From: Edaphochlamys debaryana
Taxonomy: Eukaryota; Chlorophyta; Chlorophyceae; Chlamydomonadales
Assembly (NCBI GenBank): GCA_016858145.1
Contig: JAEHOE010000103.1
Location: forward strand, 186,001 to 250,000
Direction: 5' to 3'
DNA: 64,000 nt
Below are positions 54,886 through 64,000 of the stretch, piece by piece; position 1 is the first letter of the stretch; every line of letters begins with the position of its first letter. The notes below the pieces were generated by a model that worked only from the letters and a program-made list of their open reading frames with translations, searched no databases and was not told the origin of the DNA. The translations under genes and the position numbers were made by a program.

Positions 54886-57711
54886 ATGGCCGAGACCGGT
54901 GCGACTGCCGCCGCCGCCCCCGGCACGGCGCCGTTGCGGCACCCGCCCTCGGCTTTCGCCGAGGTGCAGATGCAATCGTCAACCGAACTGGGCCTCAACG
55001 GTACCAACGGTCAACTGTCCGACATGTCCCTGGAGGAGCTGCTGCCCGCCGACCTGACCTTCGCCATTGACTTTGACACGCCGGCCGCCAAGCCCGCCAA
55101 GCCCCCCGCCTACAAGCCCACCGCGCTCCCCACCAACCTGCTCCAGCCGTCGACCTCGGCCGTCATCCCGCCCCACAACCCCTGGAGCTTTGACCCCGCC
55201 GCCGACGCTGCCGCCGCCTCCAAGGCCGCCGCAGCGCAGGGCCCTGGCCCCGGCCACCCCCACGGCCTCCACCACCACTACTCGCTGGGACCCCCCCTGC
55301 ACTCGAGCCGCAGCGTGCCGGACCGCTCCGCCTACTCTGCCGTGTCGGCGGGCTCGGCGGCAGGAGCCGTCGGCGCCAGGCTGCCCGGCGCGCCGCCGCC
55401 GCCGCCACCGCCGCCGCCGCCGCGTGGGCCGCTGGCGTCATCGCCGTCCGCCGGGCTGCCAGCGAGCCCCAGCGCCTCGCCGCACCGCTCGCCGTCGCAC
55501 CCCCGTGCCGCGATGTACGGCGACTACCCGTACGGCTCCGCCGGCTCGGCGGTTGATTCAGGTTACTACCAGCCACCGCCGCCGCCACCCCGCGACGGCG
55601 CCGCCAAGGCCGGCGACGGCAGCCTCCGCAGCGCCCTGCTCAACCGCAGCATCGTGCGTCGTAACAGCGTCGGCTCCGGAGCCTACGCCGCGCAGCCGCC
55701 TCCGCCGCCGCCACCCCCGCCGCCGCCGCGCGACGGCTCGGCGCCGCCGCCGTTTTGCCCGCCACTGGACCTGGGTGCACTGTCGGGCGTCGACGGTTCG
55801 GTTATCGTCACCCAGAACTCGCGTGGGGCCCCCGTCGGTGCGTCCGGCGCCGTCGCCAGCCCTGCCGCCACGCCCGCTGACTGCTGGCCGCCGCCGCCGC
55901 CCCCGCCGCCGCCGCTGGCTAGTAAGACCAGCACGCCCCGCGCCCTGGGCAACCTGCTGCCGCCGCCGCCACCGCCGCCGCCGCGCTCGGAGGCCGACCG
56001 CCTGCGCAGCCGCTCGTCCAGCTCCGCTGCCGCCGGCGGCGGCGCCTACGGCATGCCACCTCCGCCGCCACCCCCGCCGCCGCGGTCCACCCTCGACGGC
56101 ACCGCCGGCGCCGTCGACGCAGACGGCGGCGGCGTGCCGTTCAAGCCGCCGACGCTAGAGGAGGCCCAGCAGCTGGTCGCGGCGGCGCTGAAGGACGGCA
56201 CGGACGAATCCCTGGCGGCGGCCCTGGAGCTGTCTAGCCAGCTGCAGTCGCTAGCGGCCATGCGTATTGCCAGTCCCCGCGTGCCGTCGCCGTCCGGCGG
56301 CGCCTCGTTCGCCAACCGCGCCGCCGTCGCCGCGTCACCGCTGGGCGCCGGTGCCGGCGGCGGTGGCAGCCTCCGCAGCAGTTTCTCGGGCCAGCAGGGC
56401 CTGCCGCCGCCGCCGCCACCGCCCCCGCTGCCGCTGTCGGAGAGTGGCCGCCTGCAGTCGGTGCGCAGCGCCGCCAACACGCCGCGCGGAGGCCCGCTGC
56501 CGCCGCCGCCGCCACCTCCGGGGCCCCGCCAGCTGAGCGCTGGCAGCGGCATCATGGCTGCCCAGATGGCGGGCGCTGTGCCGCCGCCGCCACCGCCGCC
56601 GCCGCCGAGGGCGCCCGTGCCGCAGCCGCCCACGCCTGAGGTCGCGGCCGCCATGGCGGCCCTGCCCGAGGTCCGCAGCCCCTTTGCCGTGTACCAGCGC
56701 GGCCCTGCCTCCGTCGCCGCCAGCGGCCCAGACAGCGACTTCTGCCCCACGCCGCCCGACGAGGCCGCGCTCTTCCAGCAGCAGCTGCAGGCCCAGGCCG
56801 CCGCCGCCGCCGCCGCAGTGGCGGACCCGACGGCGATGCTGATGGCCGCTGCCGCCGCCGCCGCCGCCGCCAACCCCTTCGCCGCCGCGCTCAACCCCTT
56901 CGCCGGCCTGTTTGGCGGCGCGGCCGTCATGCCGCACTACAACGCTGGGTACGGCAGCGGTGCCGGAATGTACGGCAGTGGCGCCTTCGGCAGTGACGTG
57001 TACGGCACGGCCAGCCAGGAGACAGCCGCCACCGGTCAGGAGGTGTCTCTCGGCTCCCTGGCGTCCCTTCTGACGACGCTGGCGGCGCTGGCGACCAAGG
57101 GCACGCCGTCGGCCGCTGCCGTCGCCGCCGCCGCCAACGACGTCGCCGACGGCGACGCATCATCTTCCGCCAGCTCTCCTGACGCCGCCTCCGCCGACGC
57201 GTCCAGCGGCTGCGTCTCCAACTCGACCGGCACCGCCGCCACCCCCGACGCGCCGTCGTCGCCGACCGGCTCCGTCACCGGCTCTGCTGCCAGTGACTCC
57301 GCTGCCGCCAAGCCATGGTCTGACGTCGCCGACACCGCCGTCAAGGCCGTCGAGGTGGAGGCCGCCGCCGCCGCCTGCGAGGTGCCTGCTACCGCCGCCG
57401 GCGCGCCTGCCGCCGCCGCGTCGCCGCTCGCCGGCCTGCCGGCGTCGTCCCTGGCGGCGCTGCAGCAGGCGCTGGCCCTGCTGGCCGGTGACGCCGCCGC
57501 CGCCGCTGGCCCCGCCGGCGCGGACACCGACGCTGACGGCGCCCTGGCTGCCGCCGCCGCCGCCGTGCCTGGCGTCACACCGCAGGAGATTCAGATGGCC
57601 AAGAGTCTGCACGCCGCGCTGAAGGTGGTGGCAATGCTGGACTCCTTCTCGGGCACTAAGTCCGCCGCCGCCGCCGCCGCCGCCGCCGCCCCCGCCGCCG
57701 CCAGCTCCTAG
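54886..57711 (+). CDS. Intronless polyproline/polyalanine protein, function unknown
   Basis: A single open frame of 941 residues starts at an ATG in a good context (ccaccATGG). The N-terminus is the least biased part (NGTNGQLSDMSLEELLPADL, TFAIDFDTPAAKP, NPWSFDPAAD). The middle carries about nine tracts of 6-10 prolines separated by short Ser/Gly/Arg segments (LLNRSIVRRNSVGSGAY). The C-terminal third is Ala-rich with two NPF tripeptides (AANPFAAALNPFAGL, near residue 665), a tyrosine-Gly patch (YNAGYGSGAGMYGSG) and Ser/Ala/Asp runs. PolyPro tracts can bind profilin, WW or SH3 domains, and NPF can bind EH domains, but no catalytic or folded domain is visible and there is no FH2 domain. There is no signal peptide, so it is presumably cytosolic or nuclear. 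Coding potential is supported by strict frame-dependence of composition over 2.8 kb. Confidence 0.75.
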   Translation: MAETGATAAAAPGTAPLRHPPSAFAEVQMQSSTELGLNGTNGQLSDMSLEELLPADLTFAIDFDTPAAKPAKPPAYKPTALPTNLLQPSTSAVIPPHNPWSFDPAADAAAASKAAAAQGPGPGHPHGLHHHYSLGPPLHSSRSVPDRSAYSAVSAGSAAGAVGARLPGAPPPPPPPPPPRGPLASSPSAGLPASPSASPHRSPSHPRAAMYGDYPYGSAGSAVDSGYYQPPPPPPRDGAAKAGDGSLRSALLNRSIVRRNSVGSGAYAAQPPPPPPPPPPPRDGSAPPPFCPPLDLGALSGVDGSVIVTQNSRGAPVGASGAVASPAATPADCWPPPPPPPPPLASKTSTPRALGNLLPPPPPPPPRSEADRLRSRSSSSAAAGGGAYGMPPPPPPPPPRSTLDGTAGAVDADGGGVPFKPPTLEEAQQLVAAALKDGTDESLAAALELSSQLQSLAAMRIASPRVPSPSGGASFANRAAVAASPLGAGAGGGGSLRSSFSGQQGLPPPPPPPPLPLSESGRLQSVRSAANTPRGGPLPPPPPPPGPRQLSAGSGIMAAQMAGAVPPPPPPPPPRAPVPQPPTPEVAAAMAALPEVRSPFAVYQRGPASVAASGPDSDFCPTPPDEAALFQQQLQAQAAAAAAAVADPTAMLMAAAAAAAAANPFAAALNPFAGLFGGAAVMPHYNAGYGSGAGMYGSGAFGSDVYGTASQETAATGQEVSLGSLASLLTTLAALATKGTPSAAAVAAAANDVADGDASSSASSPDAASADASSGCVSNSTGTAATPDAPSSPTGSVTGSAASDSAAAKPWSDVADTAVKAVEVEAAAAACEVPATAAGAPAAAASPLAGLPASSLAALQQALALLAGDAAAAAGPAGADTDADGALAAAAAAVPGVTPQEIQMAKSLHAALKVVAMLDSFSGTKSAAAAAAAAAPAAASS

Positions 57712-59499
57712 GAAGATGTAGCTATGATTTGCAATTCGCGAGCTGGTGAGCTTAGAGGACGCCCGCTGGCTGTCCGGTGGAGAAGAGTTGTTGGGGGTGA
57801 AGGATGGTGGTGAGGCTCACTTATGCAGGGTGATCTAGGAATGAGGTTGGAGCAAGGAGCTAGAGCGCAGGCAGGAATGGGTCGGGAGGTATTGGCTTTG
57901 TGGGGACAGGGGTAGACAGGGTCGGCGCAGTTGCGAGCGCATTGGACGCAGGCCACTCCGTCATGTGCATGTGCGCCGCGCTTTCCCCGCCGCAAACTAT
58001 CCTCAGGTCGCCTAAGTTAACCGCGCCTGACAACCATTTTGGCATGTGTGCGGATTTGCCGTGACTGGTCTGTGTGGATTGGATCATTCGGTCGCCCTGC
58101 CTGCAATGGCTGGGCGAAGGCCGCGGGGTGTCTTTGCTCCTGCGTGCCAGTAGCAATCGATGGCGCTGGGTCGCTTACTCCGCTCGCAAGGCGGATTTTG
58201 ACTCGGGGCTCTGGGGGCTTAGCGAAGTTGACAGCAGTAGCGGCTCTGTGATTCGGGGTGACTGTGATTGTCGCGGGTGATAGCGCCAGCGGAAACTCAG
58301 AACTGGGACTCGGTAGGCTGAGGTTGATTGCCCTCTCCCATTGCTCAGATCAAACCTTGATTAGAAGTTCCGTAATTGTAGTGAAGGCGGCGACATGGTT
58401 GGGAAGAGGACCACCTGTGAAGGTGTGCGAGTTGATAGACGCCTTGAGGGTCTGAGGACCGTGGGGCTCGGGGGCGGGGCAGTCGCTCTGGCCGCAGGCG
58501 GTAGGCCCGCAATGGCCTAGATGCCGAAGGCGGAGCGCACCCCTAAAACAGGGGCATGTTGGTTCCAACGGTGGCAGGCCAGAGTTGGAGTTGCTGGGGC
58601 AGGGTCGGGTGTGTGCTCTAGACGCCATGCTGCGGAGTGCTGGCCCGGGCCCTCTAGTGCTTAGCCTCGGTGCTTACTCTTGCGTTGAACGTCAAACCGC
58701 CCAACTAAATTGGTACGCGCGTGCTTGCGCAATTGCTTTGGTGCGTTGCGGAGGCTAGTGCAATTTACGGGTTGTAGACCACATGAGTCTACGCGCGTGC
58801 GCGCTTCCTCTAGGCACCTGGGGCCGGGGCATGTGCACCTGTTGGTGCTGCCCTTAGAACGACTCTAGCAGACGGCTTCGTCACCGTAGCATGGATATGG
58901 ATAGGCCCCCTCTTAACCCAGTCACAGGGCACAAGCGGCGGGGCTGATGAGGCTAGGCATAGAGGCGGCACCGTATCGTGGATGACGTGTGCCACTTAGC
59001 GCGTTGACCGCAGTAGCATGAAGACCGGCCCCAAGGGAGAACGAAGGGAGCCTAGGTCAAGGGCTGTGTAACTATCAAGTGCCTCAATAAGCATCCTAGC
59101 CCCCCGGGAAGGCTGGGGAAGGGTTTGTAGCCCTGAGCTTGGCCCCAGCGTTCAGCGCTGTGACCCCAGGGGGGTCCTTCCCGAGGACTTGCCTGCCCTG
59201 GCCTTGAGTGACCGAACCTGCTTGCCGCCGCGCCCTTCAACCGCACGCACCTTCAGTCCCACCGCCCTGACGGCAACCATGACCCTGTGCAGCAGGGAGC
59301 AGCTCTGCTCCCGAACCGCCGAGCACTGAGCGGCCACTCGTCCGCGATGTGGTTTGCCAGTTCCCCCCAGCCCCCTTCGTGCAGGCCATGGCGTCCGCTC
59401 ATCCCCACCTTCGGCATCCCTGCAGTCACAGTTGCACTGCGCGCTGACCAATGCAGCACGTCCGTCAGTAGAGGAACACTTACGCTGCGGGCAGCACCG
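57712..59499. other. Intergenic region, no gene seen
   Basis: About 1.8 kb between the polyPro gene and the small Cys-rich protein gene. I find no exon on either strand. Base composition is less GC-rich than the flanking genes. A TGTAA lies at 59067-59071. Confidence 0.55.
59067..59071 (+). terminator. TGTAA signal, weak candidate for the polyPro gene
   Basis: It is the first TGTAA found after the stop at 57711. The implied 3' UTR of about 1.36 kb is long, so the assignment is tentative. Confidence 0.25.
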
Positions 59500-60424
59500 A
59501 TGGCGCGAGCAGCATTGTTGGCCGTGTTCATCTGTCTCGCGGCGCACGGAGCAGCGGCCGACTGTCTTGATGCGTACTGGGACTGCCTGCTAGTGCCAGA
59601 AGGAGGCTTGGTGGTGCCGAGGCGAGTTCTCGGAGGCCCCACGCGATGCGCGTCAACCGATAGCGCACAGAAGAAGGAGCCCACTAGCGCCATGTGCACT
59701 GTTCCTACGAGCTCGAGCATTTGAGATTGCCTATGCCGTGGAGCTCGCCCACGCGCCACGCCCGCTGCCTGGCCGAGTCCCTCACCCCGGTGCCCACCAG
59801 CCCCCCGCCCCCCCCCCCCGCCCTGGCCCCTGTTTGCTGCAGCGGTGGAGGGGTGCTGTACGGCAACTGCTGGAGCTGGCGCCGCCGCAGCTGCGCGCCC
59901 TGCAACCCGCGGGACGCCGAGGACGCCGAATGGATCCTGGCCAAGTGTAACGCCGACGTGCTCGAGTGCAGGACAGCCGAGGGGTGCACCATCTTTGCGG
60001 ACCTCGAGGTGGGTGGCAGCAAGGGCCCATGGGAGGTCAGGGTGGCGCAAACAAGGCATCTGGGGTTCGGGAGGAATAAGCGGATTAAGCGCAAGGGGCC
60101 AAGGGCTCCGCAGCTGGGCTCCGCTCAGGGTCAAGGGTTCCGCAGGGCACGCAGGACCTTGCGGTTCATTTGGGCTGAATCCGCGCCATCCTTGCACCAT
60201 GCATTGTATATCCTGTAACCTCAGACTATCCAATACTCACCACTGTGTGCAACCCCCTCCTGCCCCCTTTGACCCTTCTCCAGGCGTGCTGCAACGGCAA
60301 CGGGCGATGCGGAAACCTGGGGCCCAAGGAGTCCGACGGATGGCAGAGCGCATGCGGGAAGGCTGGCTGGGTGATGGGCGCCGGCAGGATGGGGCGAAAT
60401 CGGCCTGGGGTGGTGGAAAGTTAA
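59500..60424 (+). CDS. Small secreted cysteine-rich protein (putative)
   Basis: Three exons proposed: 59500-59592, 59688-60008 and 60284-60424, about 184 residues. The start ATG gives a clear signal peptide (MARAALLAVFICLAAHGAAA) followed by DCLDAYWDCLL. Exon 2 carries many cysteines and a short Pro run: HARCLAESLTPVPTSPPPPP, VCCSGGGVLYGNCWSWRRRS, CAPCNPRDAEDAEWILAKCN, LECRTAEGCTIF. Exon 3 continues ACCNGNGRCGNLGPKESDGW and ends soon after. Conserved spacing of Cys, Trp and Gly suggests a disulfide-rich extracellular domain, but I cannot name the family. The weak point is intron 1 (95 nt, acceptor ccactag); without it exon 1 would run to a stop at about 59722 and not join exon 2. Exons 2-3 are joined by a good GTGGGT donor and ctccag acceptor in phase 0. 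Confidence 0.55.
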
Positions 60425-61110
60425 AAGCTTGGGACGGGGGCAGGTGCTGAAAGGGAAGAGGTTTCTGCTGTGAGGTGATGCTGGGGCCACCCCGAGGAAC
60501 TACAAGGGGTAGACTAGGTGGCTGCCAGTCAGTTGCTGGCGGAGGTTGCGTGGTTGCAGCTGGGACGTGGTTGCAGCTGGGACGAATGAACGAACGTGGC
60601 ACTTGGGCGGCTCAGATGACGAACAGTGGCAGGAAGCCCATGATGCAATCACAAGAGTAATGTCCTTTCTCACTTGCCCAGGCGTCGGCGGCGCGTGGCC
60701 CCGAGTACAGCCGCCTTCTGCAATCCTCACGCCAGCCCCTGACCAGTTCCACACGATTCGAACCCCTGCAAACCCTTGGCAGTGGGCTCATACCCGACTA
60801 CGCGACCTGCATTGTTCGCCCTCATACTGCTGCGAGCACCCCGAGAAAGGCATCCCCCTGCACAGCCTCTACACCTACGCTCATGCCGTGCCTTGCTGCG
60901 GACTCGGCTGTAAAGCAAGCCATGCCTGGCTCACTGGCCCAGCGTGGCATAGCACGCACGCTTGCCGTCGGCATCAGGCTGCTCCATACCGTCAGCCTGT
61001 TGGGAACCCACTATAACTGACCCCGCCTACATGCCCTGTCCCATCTCTACGCTGCCAATCTGCTACGTAACCCTCCCCTATCTTGATTCCTCCACCTTCT
61101 CAACATTCTG
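60425..61110. other. Convergent intergenic region
   Basis: This 686-bp stretch separates two converging stop codons and should hold both 3' UTRs. Apart from the TGTAA at 60909 I see nothing else in it. Confidence 0.6.
60909..60913 (+). terminator. TGTAA polyadenylation signal, candidate for the Cys-rich protein gene
   Basis: It lies 485 bp after the stop at 60424, a typical algal 3' UTR length. Confidence 0.4.
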
Positions 61111-64000
61111 TCACTTCTTCTTAGGCCGCAGGTAGGGGCTGATCCGCATGCCGAGCACCTGCGCCCTGCGTCGCACCTCATCCTCGCCCACCGCCACGCC
61201 GGGCCCGGCGGGAGCCGCCGCGGCGCGTGCCGGGGGCCGCTGGGGCACCGGCACGCGCTTGGGCCCGCCCGCCGCCGCCGCGGACGTGAGCAGGCGCCTC
61301 CGCCGCACCACCCTCTCCCCGGGGGTGGTCAGGCTGCTGCCCTCGTCGTCGCTGTCCGCCGACGCCGCGGCCCGCGGGGGCTCCGGGAGGGGTGCAGGCG
61401 CAGGCGCGCGGGCTGCCGGCACGGCGGCGGGAACCGGTCCAGGGGCCGCCCCAGGCACAGGAATGCGGGACCGGAAGGCCGGCTTGGCAGCGGCCGGTTG
61501 GGGCTGCTGCGGTGGTGAATCCTCGTCAGCAGGCTTTGCGGTTGCCTGTTGCAGGGATGGCGGGGGTTGAGCATGGAGAGGGGCAGAAGCGGTCAGGCCA
61601 AAGGTACAGAGCAAGCAGTTTCGAGGACAGCTCTTGCGTTTGAAGTAATGGCTGTGCCTCGACGCAACATGCTCACCAGCAGCTCCAGCCCAGGGGTTGT
61701 CTGAACGTCCCGGCTGGTCAGGGTGGGCTTCACAGCCGCCGAGGGTAGTGGGGTAGCCGCCACTCCGACAGGCTGAGCGGTCCTGGCAGGCGCCGCCGGC
61801 TGTGCTTGCGGAAGGACCACAGCCGCCGCCGCCGCGCTCACGGGGGCTGCGCCGGCCGGCGGCTGCACCCCTGGGGGCCAGGGGCAAGGCACACCCCAGG
61901 CGGCGCCGTACGGCGCCCCGGGCACCTGCCACAGACCCAGCCGGTGGCTGAGCGGCAGGTGAGCCGCGGGGGGCAGCGTGCCGGCGGAGTGCAGCACGGC
62001 GGCGGCGGCGGTCGTGGCGACGGCGCTGCTGACGCCGGCTGCGAAGGCAGCACCGGAGGCTGACGCAGGGATCGCGCCGGGCTGCGTTCTGGCCAGCGGC
62101 GCCCTTTGCGCCAGGGCTGCCTGCATGCCTGCCGCCTGGGCCGCTGCTGCGGGCTTCTCGGCGGCGGTTGGGGCCGGGCCAGAGGGCTTGGCGGCGGGGG
62201 CGGTGCAGGTGAGGGTGAGAGTCGAATGGCCCGCGGCCGGGTCCTGCTGCTGCTGCCCGTGTTGCAGCCTGTGGTGAGGCGGGTGGTGGTGATGGTGGTG
62301 CGCGCCGGGGGACCACGCCTTGCGGGCGGGGCTGACGATGGGCAGGCCAGGCGCTGAGCCCGAGTTGGAATTGCGTGGGGCTGCCAGGATGGTGCCGGTC
62401 ACCGAGCCCGGGAGGGGCCGGCCGGGCGAGCCCTGCGGGGGAGAGGACAGCAAAGATTCAACACCAAGCGCTGATTGCAGCGAATGAATGGGTGCTTCCT
62501 ACCTAGGTGCGTACTACCGCCTCTGTCCGGCAAACACCTTTCGGGCACTACCGTTATCATGCAATCATCCATGCGGCGGCCTTACCTGGAAGTCCAGCAG
62601 CAGATCCGCGTTGGCGCTGATCCTGCGGTTGACGGTCTCCAGCGTCACACGCCCTCCACTGGGGCCAGCGCTCGGGCCGGAAGCGCTGGGGGCCCAGAAC
62701 AGGTGGCTGCTGCCTCCTGCGCCTGCCGCCGCCGAGGGCGGCGCGCGCGAGGCGCTGCCGGGAGCTGCCAGGGTTGCCGCCAGGGACTTGCAGGTGCTGG
62801 CGAGCTCGGCGGTGAGCGGCGTGGCGGGGGCCGAGCCGGAGCGGAGGTAGGAGAAGGTGGGCGTCACGCCCAGCAGGCCGTTGGGCGAGGGCGAGGGCAC
62901 GAGGCCGTCGTACAGGCTCGTGCCCTTGGTGAGGGCGGGAGAGGTGGCAGGGGCGCCAGTCGGGGCTGCGGCGGGCGGAGCGCGCTGGGGCTGGCCCTGC
63001 TCATCCGCGGGCGATGCGGCTGCTGCGCTCTGCTCCTCGTCGCCCGCCGCCTCAGCGGCAAAGTTCAGCAGCCGCTGCACAGCGTCGGCCGAGAAGCAGG
63101 CGCCGCCGCCGCCCAGGCCGAGGCTGATGCTGCCAGTGGAGCCCACGGACGCGTCGAGACGCTGTGCCGGGTCGCCGTTGGCAGCCGCCGCAGAGCGGGC
63201 GGCGGAGGCCAGCGCCGGCTGGGGCGTGGAGGAGGCGGAGGACACGAAGCCCTTGATGGACTCCCGGACGTCGCCCATCTCGGCCATGACTAAGGCCTGC
63301 TCAGCGGCACCCTCGATGGCATCGGCATCGGCGGCGGCGGCGAGGGGCTGGCCGGCGGCGGCCGAGCCCTCCCGGGGACTGGCGGAGGAAGTTCGGCTGG
63401 GTGGCGCCGGTGACCGCAGCACCACGACAGGGTGGAGCTGAGGCGAGCCGGAGCCTGCCGCAGCGACCCCGGCGTCGCCGTCTGGGGAGGTGCGAGGGCT
63501 GACGGTGCGGCGGCGAGAGACAGGCGTCTTGAACTCGGCCGGCGGGGTATCGTCGGCGCCCTCGCCGGAGGCCCTGGGCAGGTGCGCTGTGGCGCGGGGC
63601 GAGTGCGCCGCCGCGGCGGAGGCACTGCCGACGGAGGAGGCGTGGAAACTGTGGACGGGGGAGTCGTGGACGGAGCTCACGGCGCCTAGGCCGGACAGCG
63701 CACCCGCGATGCCGCTGGCGGCGGTGCGGTTGAGGCGTGAGGGCGTGGGCTCGGCAGTCTGGGTCGCGTACACGGCCTGGCCCCGGTCGTTGCCGCTGCT
63801 GCAGCTGCCGCTGACGGACTGCAGCACCAGTGGCTCGGCGGAGGCGGGGGCCGCGAAGAAGCCATCACCCGCTGCAGCAGCGCCGTCAGCGTCACCGGAG
63901 CACGAGCTGGCGGATGCGGGCAGCCGGCGGCGGGTCGGCGTGAAGAGCCGGTCGCCGGCCGGTGTGGCGGCGCCGTCGTCGCCAGCGCTGGCACGCGCCG
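61111..64000 (-). CDS. C-terminal part of an Ala/Pro/Ser-rich protein, function unknown (truncated by window edge)
   Basis: Three exons are visible on the minus strand: from beyond 64000 to 62586, 62432-61677, and 61545-61111, all joined in phase 0. The first exon is open to the window edge, so the start is not seen. The visible part is about 870 residues. It is low in complexity but has ordered patches: DRLFTPTRRRLP, FKTPVSRRRTVSPRTSP (possible proline-directed phosphosites), EQALVMAEMGDVRESIKGFV, ACFSADAVQRLLNFAAEAAG, GRVTLETVNRRISANADLLL, DVQTTPGLELL, and the basic C-terminus MRISPYLRPKKK. A His run (HHHHHHPPHH) and Gln run are also present. The SP/TP sites and basic clusters would suit a nuclear or cytoskeletal regulator, but this is inference. 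I do not recognise the family. Confidence 0.68.

Noticed and set aside
54886..57711. Formin because of the polyproline tracts
   Set aside because: No FH2 domain follows the proline-rich region.

Overview
The window is nuclear DNA from a chlorophyte green alga of the Chlamydomonas/volvocine type. Four things point there: very high GC; intron-dense genes with GTGAGT/GTGCGT-type donors and C-rich acceptors; hydroxyproline-rich-glycoprotein (SPP/PPSP) repeats; and TGTAA polyadenylation signals behind several genes. The species cannot be fixed from sequence alone. All gene models below were built by hand from splice sites, reading phase and family motifs.

Layout, left to right. (1) 1-3080, minus strand: N-terminal exons of the cohesin subunit SCC3/STAG, running off the left edge. 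(2) 5123-15342, plus: a single-pass membrane glycoprotein with a Pro-rich rod of about 1,190 residues. The rod's reading frame shifts four times and there is a further shift in the C-terminal exon. (3) 16925-18863, plus: a secreted protein with a Pro/Arg-rich C-terminal tail. (4) 20389-28343, plus: a 26-exon secreted protein that joins a LamG/concanavalin-like domain to a clan GH-A-like glycosidase barrel. (5) 28881-32402, plus: an O-fucosyltransferase-family protein. (6) 33779-38397, minus: an ELL-type RNA polymerase II elongation factor. (7) 39339-47434, plus: a large unassigned coiled-coil protein. (8) 48773-52199, plus: a secretory FkbM-family methyltransferase. (9) 54886-57711, plus: an intronless polyPro/polyAla protein. 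(10) 59500-60424, plus: a small secreted Cys-rich protein. (11) 61111-64000, minus: the C-terminal part of an unrecognised Ala/Pro-rich protein running off the right edge.

Six of the eleven genes look destined for the secretory pathway, cell surface or extracellular matrix: two Pro-rich glycoproteins, the LamG-glycosidase, the O-FucT, the FkbM enzyme and the Cys-rich protein. The glycosidase and O-FucT genes are in tandem and almost abut. A shared role in building or modifying a glycoprotein matrix is an inference, not something the sequence proves.

The most unusual signals are: short perfect or near-perfect copies of exon boundaries, splice site or stop codon included, lying in the adjoining intron or 3' flank at several genes; three GC-AG introns; the frame-shifting yet frame-compensated Pro-rich rod; and the LamG + glycosidase fusion, which keeps both expected catalytic glutamates.
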